A DNA stretch of 37,561 nt from Myxococcales bacterium (GCA_013215565.1 JABSQV010000037.1:1-37561); one strand, 5' to 3'; counted from the stretch's first letter, positions 7,960 through 16,557 are shown. The notes: a model not told the origin generated them from the sequence alone. Made by a program: numbers and translations.

Positions 7960-9872
7960 AGCCCGAAGGCCTGGGCCACGCGATAGGTCACGAAGCTCGC
8001 TCCCCAGGCGAGCGCGAGCATGTAGGCGAAGGCCAGCGCCGGCCAGCGCCAGCTCCCGGTTTCGCGACCCATGATCGCGATCGTGGAGGTGCACTGGAGC
8101 GCGAACACGAAGAACACCAGCAGCGAAAGCGCCGTCGCGAGCGAGTACACGGGCCGGCCCGTCGCGGCATCCCGCTCCCGGTGGAGCGCGTTGCGCAGGC
8201 CGTCGTAGTCCTCCGGGTCCGAAACCGCGTAGATCTGGGCGAGCGTAGACACGAAGATCTCACGCGCGGCCAGACTCGCGATCAGCCCGACTCCGATCTT
8301 CCAGTCGTACCCGAGCGGCGCGATGGCGGGCTCGAGGGCACGGCCCAGGTGACCCGCTACGCTTCCTTCAAGTTGAACCCGGGCCTGCCCGGCCGGATCG
8401 AGTGCCGGATCGGGTGTCGCGCGCGGGAAGCTCAGAAGCCCCCAGATCACCATTGAGGCGAGCAGGATGATGGTTCCGGCGCGCTTCAGGAACGCGGCTG
8501 CGCTGCGCCACACCAGCATGGCGAGCACCCGGACCGACGGGAAGCGATACGGGGGGAGTTCCATCATGAACGACGAGGGCGATCCACGCAGCAGGGTCGA
8601 ACTCAGAAGAGCCGCAGAGCCCAGGGCCGTCAGCGCTCCCAGCAGATAGAGCCCGAGCATGACCAGTCCCTGTAGACCCAGCGGTCCCCAGACCGTGGTG
8701 GCGGGTACGAAGGCTGCGATCAGCAGGGTGTAGACCGGGAGACGGGCCGAGCAGGTCATGAAGGGCGAGACCAGGATGGTCGCGAGGCGCTCACGCGGAG
8801 AACGGATCGCGCGGGTCGACATGATTGCGGGGATGGCGCAGGCATAGGCGGATAGCAGCGAAACGAAGCAGCGCCCCTGGAGCCCGACCCAGCCCAGGAT
8901 CCGGTCGACCAGGAAGGCGGCGCGGCCCAGGTAGCCGACGCCCTCGAGGAAGTGAATCAGCGTGAAGAGCAACACGATCTGGGGCAGGAACACCAGAACC
9001 GAACCGACGCCGGCCAGGATTCCGTCGGCCCACAGGTCCGTCAGCAGGCCCGCCGGAAGCACCAGCCGCGAGAGGCGCCCCAGTTCGCTGAATCCCTGAT
9101 CGAGGGCATCCATCGCCGGCACGGCCCAGGTGAAAATGCTCTGGAACAGAAACACCATGACCGCCGCAAACACCAGACTCCCGGCGACCGGGTGCAGCAG
9201 AACCCGGTCAATGCGCTGCGTCCGGGAATCTTCGGGCGTCTCTGCCCCGACCACCTGTCGAAACAGCGCGTCGACCCAGGCAAAGCGCTCCGCCGGATCG
9301 TCGGCCGGGGGCGGCTCCGCGGGTTGCGGCCAGCGCTCGGGATCCTCCAGCAGCCGCCGCAGTCGGTCGAGACCGACGCCCCGGTGGCCCACGACGCCGG
9401 CGACGGGGATTCCCAGCCGGCGCGAGAGCGCCGCCAGATCGAGCTTCCCCCCCCGGGCCCGGATCTCGTCGATCATCGTCACTACGAGCAGCGTGGGCCG
9501 GCCGAGCGCCAGCACCTGCGCGACCAGTCCCAGGCCGCGGCGGAGCGTGGTTCCGTCGACGACCGCGACCAGCGCGTCGGGCGGTTCCTCGCCCGGCAGG
9601 TTACCGGTGACCACGCGGGTCGCGATCTCCTCGTCCGGGCTGGCTGCGGAAAGACTGTAGGTCCCGGGTAGATCCAGCAGGCGCGCGCGGCGGCGTCCGA
9701 GAAGCAACTTGCTCTCGCGGCGTTCGACCGTGACCCCCGGGTAGTTGCCGACCTTGGCCCGCGAGCCGGTCAGCCCGTTGAAGAGTGTCGTCTTCCCCGA
9801 GTTCGGGGAACCGAGCAGCGCCAGCCGCAGCGGCGGACGAGGCCCCTCGAGATCGACCAGCGCCTGGGTCAA
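7956..9872 (-). CDS. feoB: Ferrous iron transport protein B
   Basis: 638 residues. The N-terminal G domain has G1 GSPNSGKT (21-28), G2 GNYPGVTVE with Thr48, G3 DLPG (67-70) and G4 TMID (132-135), where the usual first residue is Asn. It is followed by a helical region and the membrane part with Gate motifs: YACAIPAIMSTRAI and a second one near SPFMTCSARLPVY. About ten membrane helices can be seen. It takes up Fe(II) through the inner membrane, powered or gated by GTP. The start codon is TTG 9872, overlapping the feoA stop as TTGA. The protein is shorter than E. coli FeoB (773 residues), mainly in linkers. Confidence 0.96.
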   Translation of the reverse strand: MTQALVDLEGPRPPLRLALLGSPNSGKTTLFNGLTGSRAKVGNYPGVTVERRESKLLLGRRRARLLDLPGTYSLSAASPDEEIATRVVTGNLPGEEPPDALVAVVDGTTLRRGLGLVAQVLALGRPTLLVVTMIDEIRARGGKLDLAALSRRLGIPVAGVVGHRGVGLDRLRRLLEDPERWPQPAEPPPADDPAERFAWVDALFRQVVGAETPEDSRTQRIDRVLLHPVAGSLVFAAVMVFLFQSIFTWAVPAMDALDQGFSELGRLSRLVLPAGLLTDLWADGILAGVGSVLVFLPQIVLLFTLIHFLEGVGYLGRAAFLVDRILGWVGLQGRCFVSLLSAYACAIPAIMSTRAIRSPRERLATILVSPFMTCSARLPVYTLLIAAFVPATTVWGPLGLQGLVMLGLYLLGALTALGSAALLSSTLLRGSPSSFMMELPPYRFPSVRVLAMLVWRSAAAFLKRAGTIILLASMVIWGLLSFPRATPDPALDPAGQARVQLEGSVAGHLGRALEPAIAPLGYDWKIGVGLIASLAAREIFVSTLAQIYAVSDPEDYDGLRNALHRERDAATGRPVYSLATALSLLVFFVFALQCTSTIAIMGRETGSWRWPALAFAYMLALAWGASFVTYRVAQAFGL

Positions 9873-10120
9873 GCGGGCACTTCGACCCGAATCTGCTCGA
9901 GGTCCCGGCGGCGCAGACAGAGCCGCGTACCCCGAATCTCGATTTCGACGGGGTCGCCGAGCGGCGCCACGCGAATCACCCGCAGATCCGTGCCGGAGAC
10001 GAAGCCCAGGTCGGCGAGCCGCCCCTCGCTGCCGGGAGCGCCCGCCACAGACACGATGCGGCCCCCCTCTCCCGGCTCCAGGGCAGCCAGCCTTTTATTG
10101 ATAACGGATTTCATTGTCAT
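9869..10120 (-). CDS. feoA: Ferrous iron transport protein A
   Basis: 83 residues from ATG 10120 (MTMKSVINKRL); ATG 10114 is possible. The SH3-like FeoA fold is recognisable in LAALEPGEGGRIVSV, the LADLGFVSGTDLRVI segment, GDPVEIEIRGTRLCLRR and the final IRVEV. FeoA is a small cytoplasmic partner needed for FeoB-dependent Fe(II) uptake. The gene overlaps feoB by TTGA. Upstream, 10121-10176 separates it from frdD. The first codons are AT-rich compared with the surroundings. Their loose resemblance to a Fur site is too weak to call. Confidence 0.93.
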   Translation of the reverse strand: MTMKSVINKRLAALEPGEGGRIVSVAGAPGSEGRLADLGFVSGTDLRVIRVAPLGDPVEIEIRGTRLCLRRRDLEQIRVEVPA

Positions 10121-10176
10121 TAAGGTACCGGGCGAGGGCCCGGCGGTCAAACACACCTATCGACCTGCGGCACCCG

Positions 10177-10536
10177 TTAGAGCAGCGCCGCGAGTGCCGC
10201 GAAACTCGCCCCGGTCCCCAGCAGGGCCAGGCCGTAGAGACCGAAAGCGAGCGGCGCGTGGTAGCGCGCAAAACCGAGGTCGAGCAGAAAGTGCCGCACG
10301 TGATGCGCCCCGTTCCACAGGACCAGTGAGGCCACGGCCGCCACGATCGGCCCCCCGATCGGATTCGCGACCAACCCCCGCATCCGGTGATACGAGACCG
10401 CGTAATCCGAAAGCCAGCCCATCGGACCCGCGATCGTGAGGCCGAAGAGCAGCGCCGGCAGGATCAGGGCCGCCGCAAACCCGCCGGCGCCGAAGAGCAG
10501 CCAGAACATGGCCTCGAATCGGTAGATCAGCCTCAA
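10177..10536 (-). CDS. frdD: Fumarate reductase subunit D
   Basis: 119 residues, the same length as E. coli FrdD, from TTG 10536. That codon overlaps the frdC stop as TTGA. The N-terminal FWLLFGAGGFAAALILPALL matches the family's opening VFWGLFGAGG segment. LWNGAHHVRHFLLDLGF matches the conserved His-rich LWCGLHRMHHAMHDL region. Three membrane helices anchor the FrdAB catalytic dimer and help form the quinone site. It is the last gene of frdABCD; feoA follows on the same strand after 56 bases. Confidence 0.92.
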   Translation of the reverse strand: MRLIYRFEAMFWLLFGAGGFAAALILPALLFGLTIAGPMGWLSDYAVSYHRMRGLVANPIGGPIVAAVASLVLWNGAHHVRHFLLDLGFARYHAPLAFGLYGLALLGTGASFAALAALL

Positions 10537-10937
10537 AGGATGACGCCAAACACAATCAGCAGCACCACGATCGTCAGCAGCCCGAGCGTCGCAAACTGGC
10601 CGACCAGAAAAAACGCGGTCGGAAGCCGCAGCAGCAGCTTCAGCGGTGCGGGCGGAATCTTGGCTCCCACCCGGAGCCAGCGGAAGGAGAAGAAGAGCGT
10701 TCCGAACAGGAGCCCCCAGGCTGCGACGATACCCGGGAGAGAACCCCAGGCGGCCAGGTAGGCCTGCCAGGCCGCGACGCCGGCCGCGAGTGCGCGCAGA
10801 CCCAAAATCAGGACCAGGCTGTCGAGCATCAGCACGATCCCGCTCCCGGCAAACAGCACGTAGCTCCGGTAACGGGGGTGCGCGAGCCACCAGCCATCCG
10901 GAAGTCGAGCCGGCGCCGTGCGGGTCGGCGCGCTCAT
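10533..10937 (-). CDS. frdC: Fumarate reductase subunit C
   Basis: 134 residues from ATG 10937, which overlaps the frdB stop as ATGA. Three hydrophobic helices (about residues 27-52, 60-85 and 107-133) and the short N-terminal GWWLAHPRYRSYVLF fit the FrdC family (E. coli 131 residues, WWKKLPFYRFYML). No His lies inside the helices, so it belongs to the heme-free anchors. By eye, the positions of E. coli FrdC Glu29 and His82 are not conserved (SYVLFAGSG and LFFSFRWL here). Function: membrane anchor and quinone binding with FrdD. Confidence 0.9.
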   Translation of the reverse strand: MSAPTRTAPARLPDGWWLAHPRYRSYVLFAGSGIVLMLDSLVLILGLRALAAGVAAWQAYLAAWGSLPGIVAAWGLLFGTLFFSFRWLRVGAKIPPAPLKLLLRLPTAFFLVGQFATLGLLTIVVLLIVFGVIL

Positions 10938-11680
10938 TCGGCACCCCGCTTCGGCCAGACGCCCAGCCACTGGACGGCCGACGTGAGCTTCATGCGCTGA
11001 ATCGCCTGCGCCGGATCGACGTGCTTCGGGCAGACCTCGGAACACTCGTTGGCGTAAGAGCAGGCCCAGATGCCGCCTTCTCCGGAATTGACGACGTCGA
11101 AGCGCTCCGCTTCGCCCGCATCGCGCGAATCCAGGTTGTAGCGATACGCGAGCGCGATCGCGGCGGGCCCGGCGAAGTCCTCGTCGTGCGCCAGGACCGG
11201 ACACGCCGCGTAACAGAGCGTGCAGTTGATGCACATGCTGTACTGCTTGAATAGTTCCAGGTCTTCCGGGGTCTGCAGGTACTCACCGAGCGACGGGTCC
11301 TTCTCGACCTTCCGGATGATCCAGGGCTTCACGCGAGTGAGCTTTTCCATGAAGCTATCGAGCTCGACAACCAGATCACGGACGATCGGAAAGTTCGCCA
11401 TCGGGCTCACGCGAATCGGGTCGGGATAGTCCCTCACGAAGGCGTTGCAGGTGAGAATCGGCGTGCCGTTGACCATCATGCCGCAGCTTCCGCACACGCC
11501 CATACGGCAGGACCAGCGATAGGAAAGGCTCGGATCGATCTCGTCCTTGATGTAGTTCAGCGCGTCGAGAACGACGAAGTCCTCGGGGCACGGAACCTCG
11601 TAGCTCACCCAGACCGGCTCCTCGTCCTGCTCGGGGCGGAAGCGCAGGATTTCGAATTTCACGATTCGCGGCTCCGACAT
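10934..11680 (-). CDS. frdB: Fumarate reductase/succinate dehydrogenase iron-sulfur subunit
   Basis: 248 residues. The [2Fe-2S] ligands are Cys58, Cys63, Cys66 and Cys78 in SCRMGVCGSC...LTC. The [4Fe-4S] ligands are Cys150, Cys153, Cys156 and Cys217. The [3Fe-4S] ligands are Cys160, Cys207 and Cys213, within CINCTLCYAACPV and WACSYANECSEVCPKH. It passes electrons between the FAD in FrdA and quinone in the membrane. ATG 11680 overlaps the frdA stop by one base (TGATG), and its own stop overlaps frdC by ATGA. Length matches E. coli FrdB (244). Confidence 0.96.
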   Translation of the reverse strand: MSEPRIVKFEILRFRPEQDEEPVWVSYEVPCPEDFVVLDALNYIKDEIDPSLSYRWSCRMGVCGSCGMMVNGTPILTCNAFVRDYPDPIRVSPMANFPIVRDLVVELDSFMEKLTRVKPWIIRKVEKDPSLGEYLQTPEDLELFKQYSMCINCTLCYAACPVLAHDEDFAGPAAIALAYRYNLDSRDAGEAERFDVVNSGEGGIWACSYANECSEVCPKHVDPAQAIQRMKLTSAVQWLGVWPKRGAE

Positions 11681-13392
11681 CAGTACTTCCGCTCCTCGGG
11701 CTCCCAACGCGTGATCGTGACGGGCTGAGATTCCACACGCGGCCCATCCGGCGCGAAGCGAACCAGCGAGTGACTCAGGTATTCTGCATCGTTGCGAGTG
11801 GTGAAGTCGGTTCGGGTATGCGCGCCCCGCGACTCCTTGCGCTCGAGCGCCGCCACCGCAACGACTTCGGCGCAATCCAGGAGATTTCCGAGTTCGAGCG
11901 CCGCGATGAGCTCGGTATTGAACACCCGGCTCGGGTCTTCGAGCCCGAGGTCTGCGTAACGACCCTTGAGGTCCGCGATCGTGCGAGCGGCATGGGCCAT
12001 CTCGTTCTCTTCGCGGAAAATCCCAAAGCCGCGCTCCATGGCCGCGTTCATTTCGCGCCGGATCTGCGAGAGCTTCTCGCCGCCGTGCTTTCCGCGCAGA
12101 GCCTCGATCCTGCCGCCCTCCGCCTCTGCCAGTTCGAGGGCGCGCGTCTCGTTGGGCGCCGCCGAATCCCGCGCAAACTTGAGTGCCGAGCGTCCGGCTC
12201 GCGCCCCGAAGACCAGGCATTCCGTGAGCGAGTTGCTACCGAGCCGGTTCGCGCCGTTCATCGAAACCGAAGCTACCTCTCCCGCGGCAAAGAGCCCGGG
12301 AAGTTCGGTCGCCGCATCGATGTCGGTGCCGACGCCCCCCATCATGTAGTGCACGACCGGCCGGACCGGGATCGGCTCGTATACCGGGTCGATCCCCACG
12401 TAGTTCCGGGTGAGTTCCCGGACAAACGGAAGTTTGGCGTCAATCGCCTTTTCGCCGAGATGACGCAGGTCGAGGTGAACGTAGTCTCCATAAGGCCCCT
12501 TGAAGGTGCGCCCGGCATCCATCTCCTTGATGATCGCGCGACAGAGCATGTCGCGCGGCCCGAGTTCGGCCCTGTTCCCGACGCCGTAGTCGCGGGTCAC
12601 CAGAAAACGCTCCCCGTCCTTGTTGTAGAGGTGCCCGCCCTCCCCCCGCGAGGCTTCGGTGATCAGGATCCCGGTTCCGGGAAGTCCCGTCGGGTGGTAC
12701 TGCACGAACTCCATGTCCTTGAGCGGTACGCCGGCGCGGTACGCGAGGGCCATGCCGTCCCCCGTCTTGATCGCGGCGTTGGTCGTGAAGGGGAAGATCC
12801 GTCCGGCGCCTCCGGTGCAGAGAATCACGGCTCGCCCCAGGATGGCGCGCAGCTCTCCGCTGCGAATGTCGAGCGCAACGACGCCCGTGCAACGCCCATT
12901 TTCGACCAGCAGCCGGGTGACGAACGACTCGTCGAGACGCACGATCTTCGGGTACTGGAGCGATGTCTGGAAGAGCGCGTGCAGCATGTGGAAGCCGGTC
13001 TTGTCCGCCGCGAACCAGGTGCGCTTGACGCTCATGCCCCCGAACCAGCGAACGGCCACGCGCCCGTCCGGCTCGCGGCTCCACGGACAGCCCCAGTGTT
13101 CGAGCTGGGTGAGCTCTCGCGGCGCCTCCTCGACGAAGGCCTCGACCACATCCTGGTCGGCGAGAAAGTCCGACCCCTTGAGGGTGTCGAACGCGTGCTG
13201 ATCCAGGCTGTCGTCGGGCCCGATCGCACCCGCGGCGCCCCCCTCCGCCGAGACCGTGTGGCTGCGCATTGGATAGACCTTGGACACACAGGCCACCGTC
13301 AGTTCGGGCGCGGAGCGGGCGATCTCGATCGCAGCGCGCAGGCCCGCCCCGCCGCCCCCTACCAGCACCACGTCGTGACGGACGATCTCCAC
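11680..13392 (-). CDS. frdA: Fumarate reductase flavoprotein subunit
   Basis: 570 residues from GTG 13392, chosen because GGAAGGA (complement of 13399-13405) lies six bases upstream and the conserved FAD motif [12 protein letters not shown] begins just after. His45 in [10 protein letters not shown] is the covalent FAD site. His233, Glu246 and Arg249 in [19 protein letters not shown] are active-site residues. [11 protein letters not shown] contacts the substrate region. It interconverts fumarate and succinate in the membrane-bound FrdABCD complex. With icd, mdh and sucCD in the same window, and no separate sdh seen, it may serve the oxidative or reductive TCA direction; sequence alone does not decide. 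Confidence 0.96.
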   Translation of the reverse strand: MEIVRHDVVLVGGGGAGLRAAIEIARSAPELTVACVSKVYPMRSHTVSAEGGAAGAIGPDDSLDQHAFDTLKGSDFLADQDVVEAFVEEAPRELTQLEHWGCPWSREPDGRVAVRWFGGMSVKRTWFAADKTGFHMLHALFQTSLQYPKIVRLDESFVTRLLVENGRCTGVVALDIRSGELRAILGRAVILCTGGAGRIFPFTTNAAIKTGDGMALAYRAGVPLKDMEFVQYHPTGLPGTGILITEASRGEGGHLYNKDGERFLVTRDYGVGNRAELGPRDMLCRAIIKEMDAGRTFKGPYGDYVHLDLRHLGEKAIDAKLPFVRELTRNYVGIDPVYEPIPVRPVVHYMMGGVGTDIDAATELPGLFAAGEVASVSMNGANRLGSNSLTECLVFGARAGRSALKFARDSAAPNETRALELAEAEGGRIEALRGKHGGEKLSQIRREMNAAMERGFGIFREENEMAHAARTIADLKGRYADLGLEDPSRVFNTELIAALELGNLLDCAEVVAVAALERKESRGAHTRTDFTTRNDAEYLSHSLVRFAPDGPRVESQPVTITRWEPEERKY

Positions 13393-13567
13393 CAGTTTTC
13401 CTTCCGCTCCGAGACGCTGCAGGCCTTCCAAGAGATTCCGACGCGGACACGGATATATCTGATTCCGGGAAATCCTGAAAGCCGCGCGTTGCCGGCGCGG
13501 CGTCAAGCGCGCGCGGAGCAAAACTCCGGCCCCCGACTCCCGGGCGACGGACGGGTAAGATCTGCGG
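13393..13567. promoter_or_regulatory. Divergent promoter region of frdABCD and the isomerase gene
   Basis: These 175 bases separate divergent starts. An AT-rich patch GGATATATCTGATTCCGGGAA (13450s-13470s) stands out in GC-rich DNA. It contains a near-dyad GATTCCGGGAAATC (13461-13474) and a TATATC-type -10 candidate for frd on the minus strand. A perfect 7-bp stem, GCCGCGC (13481-13487) with GCGCGGC (13495-13501), follows. No FNR-type TTGAT-N4-ATCAA site is visible. Confidence 0.4.
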
Positions 13568-14170
13568 ATGGCGACCGTCGAGTTCTTCTACGACTGCTCG
13601 AGCCCCTGGACCTACCTCGCCTTCCACCGGATCGAGGAGATCTGCGAGGCGGCCGGAGCCCAGCTGGCCTGGCGGCCGATCCTGGTGGGCGGGGTCTTCA
13701 ACGAGGTCAACCGGAGCGTCTACGAACAACGCGCGAAGCCGGTCGCGGCCAAGGCCCGCTACTACCGGAAGGACCTTCAGGACTGGGCCCGCGCGGCCGG
13801 CCTGCGGATCGGCGAGCCCCCAGTCTTCCCCGTAAACAGCGTGAAGGCCATGCGCGGCGCGTTCGTGGCGCTGGATGCCGGCTGCATCTCGGCCTATTCC
13901 CGCGCTGTCTTCGAGTCCTACTGGCGCGACCTCGAGGACATCTCGCAGGAGGCAGTGCTGGGCCGGATTCTGGAGCGTGTCGGTCTCCCCGCAGAGGCCT
14001 TCTTCCGCCAGATCGCGAGTCCCGAGACCAAAGCCCGCCTGCGGGAAAGCACCGATCTGCTGATCCGGCGCGGAGGCTTCGGGTCCCCGACCGTCTTCGT
14101 GGACGGGGACGACATGTACTTCGGAAACGACCGGCTCTCGCTCGTCGAGCACGCGCTGCGCGGCCGCTAA
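13568..14170 (+). CDS. 2-hydroxychromene-2-carboxylate isomerase-like (DsbA/GST-kappa) protein
   Basis: 200 residues with a thioredoxin-like fold of the kappa/NahD type. It opens with [14 protein letters not shown], in which Ser11 or Ser12 occupies the glutathione-thiolate position. It continues with [11 protein letters not shown], the Arg-rich [15 protein letters not shown], and ends with [23 protein letters not shown], typical of the family. In naphthalene pathways NahD isomerises a chromene with glutathione. Here there are no ring-cleavage genes nearby, so a general glutathione-dependent isomerase or transferase role is safer. It is divergent from frdA, and the next gene is 40 bases downstream. 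Confidence 0.85.
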   Translation: MATVEFFYDCSSPWTYLAFHRIEEICEAAGAQLAWRPILVGGVFNEVNRSVYEQRAKPVAAKARYYRKDLQDWARAAGLRIGEPPVFPVNSVKAMRGAFVALDAGCISAYSRAVFESYWRDLEDISQEAVLGRILERVGLPAEAFFRQIASPETKARLRESTDLLIRRGGFGSPTVFVDGDDMYFGNDRLSLVEHALRGR

Positions 14171-14210
14171 GCCCGCGGGCGACCTCGGCCGATAGGCAGG
14201 TCACCCCCCC

Positions 14211-14711
14211 ATGCGTCAGCTCCTCCTCGCTCTCTGCGTGGCCGGCACCGGCTGCGCTGCCAGCTCCGTCTCGGTCGACAGCTACCGGGGTCTCTACTCG
14301 ACCCACTTCGAGGGGATTCCGGATCGCGCCGTCATCTGCGCCGTCGTCCGAAACACCGGCGAGCAGGCACTCAGCTGGGTCCAGCTGCGGCTTCACTCCG
14401 AGAGCCGGCTGGGCGCGGTCCCGGCCAGCTGGCGGAGCAGCTGGCTGTATGATGGCGAGCTGGGACCCGGCGAGAGTGTCGCGCTCTCGTTCCCGAGCCC
14501 CCCCGTATCCGACTCGGTGCGGGTCGAAGTTAAACGCGCCGGCCACGGCCGGCCGCCCCGCAGCGGCCGCCGGGCCGAGGCCGTGAGCAGCTGTACGGAA
14601 ACCGACCTCTACGACCTGGTGTCGCACTTCGACGTCGGCCGAACCGCCCCCAACCGCGAAATTCACGGAATGGGGGGCTGGAGCCCGCAGGAACCGGACT
14701 CGGTCAACTAG
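14211..14711 (+). CDS. Small exported envelope protein, putative lipoprotein
   Basis: 166 residues. The start MRQLLLALCVAGTGCAAS is a short signal peptide with Cys15, but the lipobox is weak (Gly-Thr-Gly before Cys instead of Leu-Ala-Gly), so lipidation is uncertain. The middle, RAVICAVVRNTGEQALSWVQ followed by ELGPGESVALSF, resembles the FxLYD/DUF-type beta-sandwich that reads as extra-cytoplasmic. No catalytic motif is seen. The stop TAG shares CTAG (14708-14711) with the stop of the convergent kinase/hydrolase gene. Function unknown. Confidence 0.6.
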   Translation: MRQLLLALCVAGTGCAASSVSVDSYRGLYSTHFEGIPDRAVICAVVRNTGEQALSWVQLRLHSESRLGAVPASWRSSWLYDGELGPGESVALSFPSPPVSDSVRVEVKRAGHGRPPRSGRRAEAVSSCTETDLYDLVSHFDVGRTAPNREIHGMGGWSPQEPDSVN

Positions 14712-16009
14712 CGGACGCCCAGGTTCATCAGCTCTGCCCAGAGCCGCTCGGGCGACTCGATCGGCAGCTCGCCCGAGCTGCGGAGCCTGAGGTCGGGCTC
14801 GGCACCGAGCGCGCGCTCCGCCAACTGCGGCGGGTCCCCGCGCACCCGGAGCGAGCGATAGGGCGCCACGAGCACCCGCCCCGCGGTCCCGGCGAGCGCC
14901 GCCGTGAGGACGTCCGCCACCACCGGATCGGTGCTGCGTTCGATCTCGGCCGAGAGCAGGGCGCGGACCCGCTCCGGGCCCTGCCGCGCCGCCTGCCAGC
15001 GACGCCAGAAAGGCTCCCGCAGTTCCGCATCCGGAGGATCGATCACCGCGACGGACCGAATTCCACGGGCGTCCCGAGCGCGGGCCGCGCGCGCGATCAG
15101 ACCGCCGAAGCCCCACCCCACCAGATCCACCGGCCCGAGCCGCAGCGCGCGGAGGAAGCACACCAGGTCGCGCGCCTGCCGCCGCAGGCCGTAGCCGGAG
15201 TTCGGACGCGCCGAGCCGCCGCAACCCGCCAGGTCGAGCGCGACGACGCGCCGCTCCGACGAGGCCGCGGCTTCCAGAAGCGGAAGGAAGGTCGCGGAGG
15301 ACAATCCGACATCGTGAACCAGCACCATCGGGTTCGGATCCTCGACCCGTCCCGCGTCGCGATACCGGAGCCGCAGCCGGCCGGCTCGTACATCGTGACC
15401 CGAGGCCTGCAAGCGTGCCGCGGGCGTCGGCTTCTGCCCGCCGCCGCGCGGGTACCGGGCCGCCAGGAAACGCGAGCGCAGCTTCGCAAGCGAGCGCCGC
15501 TCGAGCCAACGCCGCAGCCAGATTGGGACCCAGACGACGGTCGCCGACGCCAGGTCGACTAGGGCCGGGGCATCGGTCGGCGTCCGGACCACGTTCGACG
15601 AACTCCTGAGGTCCAGGTAGCAGAGACCGCGTACAGCCAACCCATCCAGGATCCCCTGGAGTGCGTCGAAGAAGGCATCCTGCAGAGCATGCGCATCGGT
15701 GCTGCGGTCGAGGGGATGGCCGTCGACATGCTCCATCACGAGCGCCAGGCGATCGAGCCTCCCCAGGGGACGGGGTACGCCCGGCAGGCCCTCGAGCCGC
15801 CGCAGCAGAGCCAGCTCGCGACGCACCAGAAGCGGCGCGAGCAGCGCCCGGACGGCGGCCGAGCGCTCCCCGTAGTCCTTGACCACGGCCCCGGGCATCC
15901 CGGGCCGTTGAATCAGCAGCACGTCCGCGTTCGCGACGCCGCCCCGATTGAGAACCCGGACGCCCGGCCGCCAGAGGTCCCGTCGCGTCAGATGAACGCC
16001 CAGCGGCAC
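14708..16009 (-). CDS. Kinase-like domain fused to degenerate alpha/beta-hydrolase domain
   Basis: 433 residues from GTG 16009. Residues about 15-185 look like an LPS-kinase/RIO-type kinase: AVVKDY with Lys44, Glu65 in RRELALLRRL, hinge ALVMEHVDGHPL, catalytic loop YLDLRSSSNV (Asp133, Asn139) and LVDLASA (Asp152). Residues about 205-430 look like an alpha/beta-hydrolase (MVLVHDVGLSSATFLPLLEA, RVVALDLAGCGGSARP). However, the nucleophile elbow reads GWGFG, with Gly300 in place of Ser. The usual GH-P near the end reads GELP, and no acid is clear. The kinase may be active and the hydrolase module is probably non-catalytic. The start overlaps the ICMT-like gene by 22 bases. Confidence 0.72.
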   Translation of the reverse strand: MPLGVHLTRRDLWRPGVRVLNRGGVANADVLLIQRPGMPGAVVKDYGERSAAVRALLAPLLVRRELALLRRLEGLPGVPRPLGRLDRLALVMEHVDGHPLDRSTDAHALQDAFFDALQGILDGLAVRGLCYLDLRSSSNVVRTPTDAPALVDLASATVVWVPIWLRRWLERRSLAKLRSRFLAARYPRGGGQKPTPAARLQASGHDVRAGRLRLRYRDAGRVEDPNPMVLVHDVGLSSATFLPLLEAAASSERRVVALDLAGCGGSARPNSGYGLRRQARDLVCFLRALRLGPVDLVGWGFGGLIARAARARDARGIRSVAVIDPPDAELREPFWRRWQAARQGPERVRALLSAEIERSTDPVVADVLTAALAGTAGRVLVAPYRSLRVRGDPPQLAERALGAEPDLRLRSSGELPIESPERLWAELMNLGVR

Positions 16010-16557
16010 ACCATCGCAGCGGCTCCGACCCCCACGACCGCGGCCGTTCCCAGTTCGTGGTTGGACACGAAGCGCTTCCAGTTCCAGCCTTCCTCCGTTC
16101 CCCGACTCGGCTCGAGCGGACGGTAAGCGTGCAGCCTCGGAACCAGGCGCGGCACCGCGAGAGAGAAGCGCCGGTAGCGATCCCCGAAGAGTTCCTCCAA
16201 GCGCGCACCCTCGATCCGGTTCTTGTACGGCATGTAGTACCCGAAGTAGCCGAACAGGCAGATGAACCAGACTGCGAAGGCCCAGGCCGTCGATGCCATC
16301 AGCGCAAGGCCGGTCCCGATCGAGAGCGTGCCCAGGTACAGGGGGTGACGCAGATAGGCGTAGGGCCCGGTCACAGTCAGGTCAGCGTTCTTGTGCAGGT
16401 GGCCGGTCGCCCAGAGCCGCAGCAGCTCACCCGCCAGCGCCAGCGAACCGCCCGCCGCAAGCGAGCGCGGCGTAGGCTCAGCGATCCAGACGAGCAGCAG
16501 TGCGAGCGCGTAGACACCGAGCAGGCGCGGCCGCAGCCGCTTCTGAATGAAGCCCAT
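15988..16557 (-). CDS. ICMT/PEMT-family membrane methyltransferase
   Basis: 189 residues with about four to five membrane helices. The family signature is GPYAYLRHPLYLGTL (residues ~64-78), followed by the ELFGDRYRRF motif near residue 122, as in isoprenylcysteine carboxyl methyltransferase and phospholipid N-methyltransferase relatives. These enzymes use S-adenosylmethionine to methylate lipid or lipidated substrates at the membrane. The substrate here is unknown. A C-terminal hydrophobic segment (ELGTAAVVGVGAAAMV) follows the core. The 3' end overlaps the kinase/hydrolase start by 22 bases, so the two products are probably made together. Confidence 0.82.
   Translation of the reverse strand: MGFIQKRLRPRLLGVYALALLLVWIAEPTPRSLAAGGSLALAGELLRLWATGHLHKNADLTVTGPYAYLRHPLYLGTLSIGTGLALMASTAWAFAVWFICLFGYFGYYMPYKNRIEGARLEELFGDRYRRFSLAVPRLVPRLHAYRPLEPSRGTEEGWNWKRFVSNHELGTAAVVGVGAAAMVCRWAFI

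Noticed and set aside
10095-10123. Fur-box-like sequence at the feoA start
   Set aside because: TGACAAT and GTTATCAA halves are wrongly spaced for a Fur 7-1-7 site and lie inside the first codons. The match is weak and explained by AT-rich start regions.
11770-14586. Long plus-strand frame opposite frdA and frdB
   Set aside because: The opposite strand carries complete FrdA and FrdB with cofactor motifs. The plus-strand product is Arg/Pro-rich without family features.
13707-16208. Long minus-strand frame across the isomerase and kinase/hydrolase genes
   Set aside because: Overlaps well-supported genes in other frames; composition is typical of a GC-rich shadow frame.
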